Source: JBDHRG01 sp039807445 (GTDB taxonomy: Bacteria; Pseudomonadota; Gammaproteobacteria; Competibacterales; Competibacteraceae). Taken from it: a stretch of DNA of 8,583 nucleotides. The stretch is from contig JBDHRG010000158.1 of assembly GCA_039807445.1 (NCBI GenBank), positions 1-8,583 on the forward strand, in the 5' to 3' direction. How positions within the stretch are numbered: the stretch's first letter is position 1; every line of letters starts with the position of its first letter. Positions 6,576-8,583 of the stretch are shown piece by piece. The notes beneath the pieces were generated by a model, which made no database searches, had not been told where the DNA came from, and saw nothing but the letters and a program-made list of their open reading frames with translations. The translations under genes and the position numbers were made by a program.

Positions 6576-6959
6576 TCAGGTAACGATGATCCAGCTGACG
6601 AAGGTCAGTGCGGCCGAGGCCCACAGCACGATCCTGCCGCTCTTGTACACCGAGGGCATGTCGAAGCCGCGGCCGGTATCCCAGAACAGGTGCCGGATAC
6701 CGTTGCACAGGTGGTAGAACAGCGCCCAAGTCCACAGGAACAGGAACAACTGCCCGAGCATCGAGCCGAACACGGCCTGCGCGTGCGCATAGGCTTCGGC
6801 GCCGGTGGCCGCCGCCACCAGCCAGTACACCAAGAGCAGCGTGCCGACCAACAGCGCCACGCCAGTGGCGCGGTGCGTGATCGACATCATCGAGGTCAGC
6901 TGGGGTCTGTAATACGGGCCAATCATGAACGGCGACAGCGGCCGCTTGTTCGTTGCCAT
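6576..6959 (-). CDS. sdhC: Succinate dehydrogenase cytochrome b556 subunit SdhC
   Basis: This is the second membrane anchor of complex II, 127 residues from the ATG at 6959. I chose that start because a strong GAGGTGGAAG ribosome-binding site sits just upstream and residues 6-33 give the family signature: RPLSP, then S26-x2-H29-R30-x-T32-G33. S26 and R30 correspond to E. coli S27 and R31 of the quinone pocket. The open frame continues upstream to 7535, but that part overlaps the SDHAF4-like gene and non-coding DNA and does not resemble SdhC. H83 is the heme b ligand, in the YHLCNGIRHLFWD context with the same spacing as E. coli H84 to D95. Membrane spans lie at about 31-51, 64-84 and 107-126. 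It is the first structural gene of sdhCDAB. Confidence 0.97.
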   Translation of the reverse strand: MATNKRPLSPFMIGPYYRPQLTSMMSITHRATGVALLVGTLLLVYWLVAAATGAEAYAHAQAVFGSMLGQLFLFLWTWALFYHLCNGIRHLFWDTGRGFDMPSVYKSGRIVLWASAALTFVSWIIVT

Positions 6960-7204
6960 TGACTTCCACCTCGCTGGGCCAGAAGGCTCTATTGTCTTGG
7001 TATCTTGATTCTGTCGGGCTCGCGCCCGTGTCTCGCGAATGCACTCCACGCATTGCACGAAACGCCTTCCCTCGCATCGACCGGTCGGCCCGGCCGCTTT
7101 AATTGCGAAATCCACCATCAGGCGATTTTCGCAAAACGAAAATTCGGTTAACTTCGTATCCAGAAAAAGCGTCGATCGATGACAATCGGCGCGGCTGCGC
7201 ACGC
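6960..7204 (-). promoter_or_regulatory. Upstream region of sdhC with an AT-rich inverted repeat
   Basis: This is 245 bp of non-coding DNA between the SDHAF4-like stop and the sdhC ATG. The middle part (about 7100-7170) is distinctly AT-rich compared with its surroundings. It holds a 7-bp inverted repeat, ATTTTCG (7125-7131) and CGAAAAT (7137-7143), with a 5-nt spacer. A nearby GCGAAA (7105-7110) also pairs with TTTCGC (7127-7132). These could be regulator sites or part of an sdhCDAB promoter. I found no convincing -35/-10 pair and no convincing terminator after the upstream gene, so both read-through and an internal promoter remain possible. Confidence 0.4.
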
Positions 7205-7372
7205 TCAGAAATCGATGCAGCGCCCGGCCTTTTCCCAGTCGCCGTAGCGTGTCGGCTCGGGCCCCTGGCGGCCGCCGATCTCGACGTGATGCGCCTCGGG
7301 CTCGGCGCAGGGGAGCGTCTCCCGACCCTCGGCGGGAAGCCGGTCTTGCGGCTGCTCGGTCGTTTCGGTCAT
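7205..7372 (-). CDS. Succinate dehydrogenase assembly factor 4 (SDHAF4/DUF1674) family protein
   Basis: This is a small soluble protein of 55 residues. The C-terminal half (31-55) carries the family signature: EIGGRQGPEPTRYGDWEKAG at 31-50, then RCIDF, ending exactly at the usual Asp-Phe. The N-terminal 25 residues are polar, acidic and probably disordered. In eukaryotes SDHAF4 binds flavinylated SDHA and promotes its assembly with SDHB while limiting oxidative damage; the bacterial homologues are inferred to act likewise. I chose the ATG at 7372 because a CGAGGA ribosome-binding site lies upstream at good spacing and family members are this short; the open frame continues to 7525 without similarity I recognise. 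Its place directly upstream of sdhCDAB and in the same direction supports the role. It is separated from sdhC by 245 bp. Confidence 0.9.
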   Translation of the reverse strand: MTETTEQPQDRLPAEGRETLPCAEPEAHHVEIGGRQGPEPTRYGDWEKAGRCIDF

Positions 7373-7469
7373 AGTCAAAATCCTCGGCTTCGTGCCGCCG
7401 CGGCACCCGCGCATCGGCATCCGCACCGTGCCGACCGGGGCCCGCTTCAGACCATTTTTTCGGTGCGCG

Positions 7470-7499
7470 ATTATGCTGGTGGCTGTCGCTGCAATGCAA
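7470..7499 (-). promoter_or_regulatory. Possible sigma-70 promoter for the SDHAF4-like gene
   Basis: On the minus strand TTGCAT (7499-7494) and CATAAT (7475-7470) are separated by 18 nt. The -10 matches 5 of 6 consensus bases and the -35 only 3 of 6. The start would be near 7463, giving a leader of about 90 nt. That leader contains a 6-bp GC hairpin (7392-7397 with 7401-7406) about 10 nt before the ribosome-binding site. The rest of the 192-bp divergent gap must also hold the ygfZ promoter, for which I see no convincing plus-strand candidate. Confidence 0.35.
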
Positions 7500-7564
7500 C
7501 AGCAACATGGGGCGGACCGACGCACCCTTTCGCAACGCCCATCCGATATAGCAAGGAATCGTTA

Positions 7565-8583
7565 ATGTTTCCCGCCTGGTCCGCGCTGCTCGCCGATGAG
7601 GGCGCCCGTTTCAACGACGAGTCCCGCGCCGAAGTCGCGTATTTCAGCGACGCTGCCGCCGAGCTCGAGGCCGCCGCTGCCGGCGATGCGGTGTTCGATC
7701 TCTCGGCGCTCGGCGCCATCGGCATCGGCGGCGACGAGGCCGCCGATTTCCTGCAGGGGCAGCTGACGCACGATACGCGCCTGCTGACCCCTGCGCGCAG
7801 CCTGCTCGCCGCGTACTGCTCGCCCAGGGGGCGCGCGCTCGCGCTGCTGCGCCTGGTCGCGCACGGCGGCGGGACCGCCGCGCTGCTGCCGGCGGCCAGC
7901 CTGGCGGCGACGCTGCAGCGGCTGCGGATGTTCGTGCTGCGCGCCAAGGCGACGCTCGACGACGCCTCGAACGAATGGGTGCGCATCGGCGTGGTCGGCG
8001 AGCGCGCCGCCAACGCGCTGGCTTCGCGCTTCGGCACGCTGCCCGAGGCCCCCGATGCGGCGCTCGAAAGGCACGGCGTCAGCCTGGTACGGCTGCGCGG
8101 CGCGCAGCCGCGCTTCCTCGCGCTCGGCCACTTCAACGCGGTCGCGCCGCTGTGGGCCGAGCTGCGGGCGGTCGCGCGCCCGGCCGGGTCGGAGGCGTGG
8201 AGGCTCACCGAAATCCTCGCCGGCCAGCCCGCGGTCTACCCCGAGACCGCCGACGCCTTCGTGCCGCAGATGCTGAACCTGCAGGCGCTCGACGCCATCA
8301 GCTTCCGCAAGGGCTGCTACACCGGGCAGGAGATCGTCGCCCGCACGCAGTACCTCGGCACGCTGAAGCGGCGCCTGGTGCTGACGCGCGCCGCACTCGA
8401 AACCCCGCCCGCGCCCGGCACGCCGCTCGCGGCCGGCGAGGCGGCGATCGATGCCGGCCGCGTCGTCGACGCCGCGCGCCATCCGGCGGGCGGCTGCGCG
8501 CTGCTCGCGGTCGCCGCGCTCGAGCCCGCCGAGCGCCTGCGCCTCGGCACGGTGCCGCTGCGGCTCGAGCCGCTGCCCTACCC
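7565..8583 (+). CDS. ygfZ: Folate-binding protein YgfZ (GcvT-like), 3' end beyond right edge
   Basis: This protein of the aminomethyltransferase (GcvT) fold binds tetrahydrofolate and supports synthesis or repair of certain iron-sulfur enzymes, including MiaB in E. coli. It is open from the ATG at 7565 to the window edge, 339 codons, with no stop. AAGGA at 7553-7557 gives good ribosome-binding spacing. The family signature K-G-C-Y-T-G-Q-E is at 249-256 (C251 is the conserved cysteine, C228 in E. coli), followed by IVARTQYLGTLKRRL at 257-271. The N-terminal part has FDLSALGAIGIGGDEAADFL and QGQLTHDTRLL, as expected of the first GcvT-like domain. E. coli YgfZ has 326 residues, so this form is somewhat longer. 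It is divergent from the complex II cluster, which needs iron-sulfur clusters. Confidence 0.95.
   Translation, partial: MFPAWSALLADEGARFNDESRAEVAYFSDAAAELEAAAAGDAVFDLSALGAIGIGGDEAADFLQGQLTHDTRLLTPARSLLAAYCSPRGRALALLRLVAHGGGTAALLPAASLAATLQRLRMFVLRAKATLDDASNEWVRIGVVGERAANALASRFGTLPEAPDAALERHGVSLVRLRGAQPRFLALGHFNAVAPLWAELRAVARPAGSEAWRLTEILAGQPAVYPETADAFVPQMLNLQALDAISFRKGCYTGQEIVARTQYLGTLKRRLVLTRAALETPPAPGTPLAAGEAAIDAGRVVDAARHPAGGCALLAVAALEPAERLRLGTVPLRLEPLPY

Noticed and set aside
4325..6583. 752-codon open frame on the plus strand opposite sdhA
   Set aside because: Low-complexity His/Arg/Ala/Val-rich translation, antisense to intact sdhA and part of sdhD; a GC-bias shadow.
7160..7204. Possible terminator after the SDHAF4-like gene
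   Set aside because: A T-run is present on the minus strand near 7165-7170, but only weak 4-bp stems precede it, so termination cannot be supported.
6960..7535. N-terminal extension of sdhC to an ATG at 7535
   Set aside because: It would add 192 residues unlike any SdhC and overlap the SDHAF4-like gene; the ATG at 6959 has a strong ribosome-binding site and begins the conserved domain.
7562..8482. 306-codon minus-strand frame opposite ygfZ
   Set aside because: Arg/Ala/Gly-rich shadow; the plus strand encodes a continuous YgfZ with the KGCYTGQE signature.

Overview
The window is an ordinary-looking but well-organised chromosomal stretch from a GC-rich proteobacterium. The gene set and order (rseA, rpoE, nadB, ygfX, sdhE, sdhBADC, ygfZ) is gammaproteobacterial. 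A small SDHAF4-type gene upstream of sdhC, together with the very high GC content, makes me think of the Xanthomonadales/Lysobacterales. That placement is inference from synteny and was not searched.

Layout. Positions 1-1026 (minus strand) carry the envelope-stress pair: the sigma-E factor gene rpoE, then the start of its anti-sigma factor rseA, which runs off the left edge. A sigma-E-like promoter lies just upstream of rpoE (1078-1104) and suggests autoregulation. Divergent from it, nadB (1222-2856, plus) encodes L-aspartate oxidase, the first step of de novo NAD synthesis. The nadB leader contains a hairpin plus T-run (1157-1185) that looks like an intrinsic terminator or attenuator.

From 2880 to 7372 everything is on the minus strand and concerns respiratory complex II. 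In transcription order the genes are an SDHAF4-family assembly factor, sdhC, sdhD, sdhA, sdhB, sdhE (FAD assembly factor) and ygfX. The four structural genes are separated by only 9-13 bp and most have good ribosome-binding sites. sdhE follows after a 81-bp gap filled by a long imperfect palindrome, and ygfX overlaps sdhE by 44 bp. A 245-bp non-coding gap between the SDHAF4-like gene and sdhC is AT-rich in its middle and may hold an internal promoter.

From 7565 to the right edge, ygfZ (plus, incomplete) encodes the folate-binding protein needed by some iron-sulfur enzymes. It is transcribed divergently from the complex II cluster.

The genes fit together as a complex II kit: flavoprotein, iron-sulfur subunit and two membrane anchors, two different flavoprotein assembly factors, and an iron-sulfur helper next door. 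All key catalytic, cluster and heme-ligand residues are present. I saw no mobile element, CRISPR array, RNA gene or clearly new system. The main points of interest are regulatory: the sigma-E promoter, the nadB leader hairpin, the sdhB-sdhE palindrome and the sdhC upstream region. The other is the co-occurrence of SdhE and SDHAF4 homologues.
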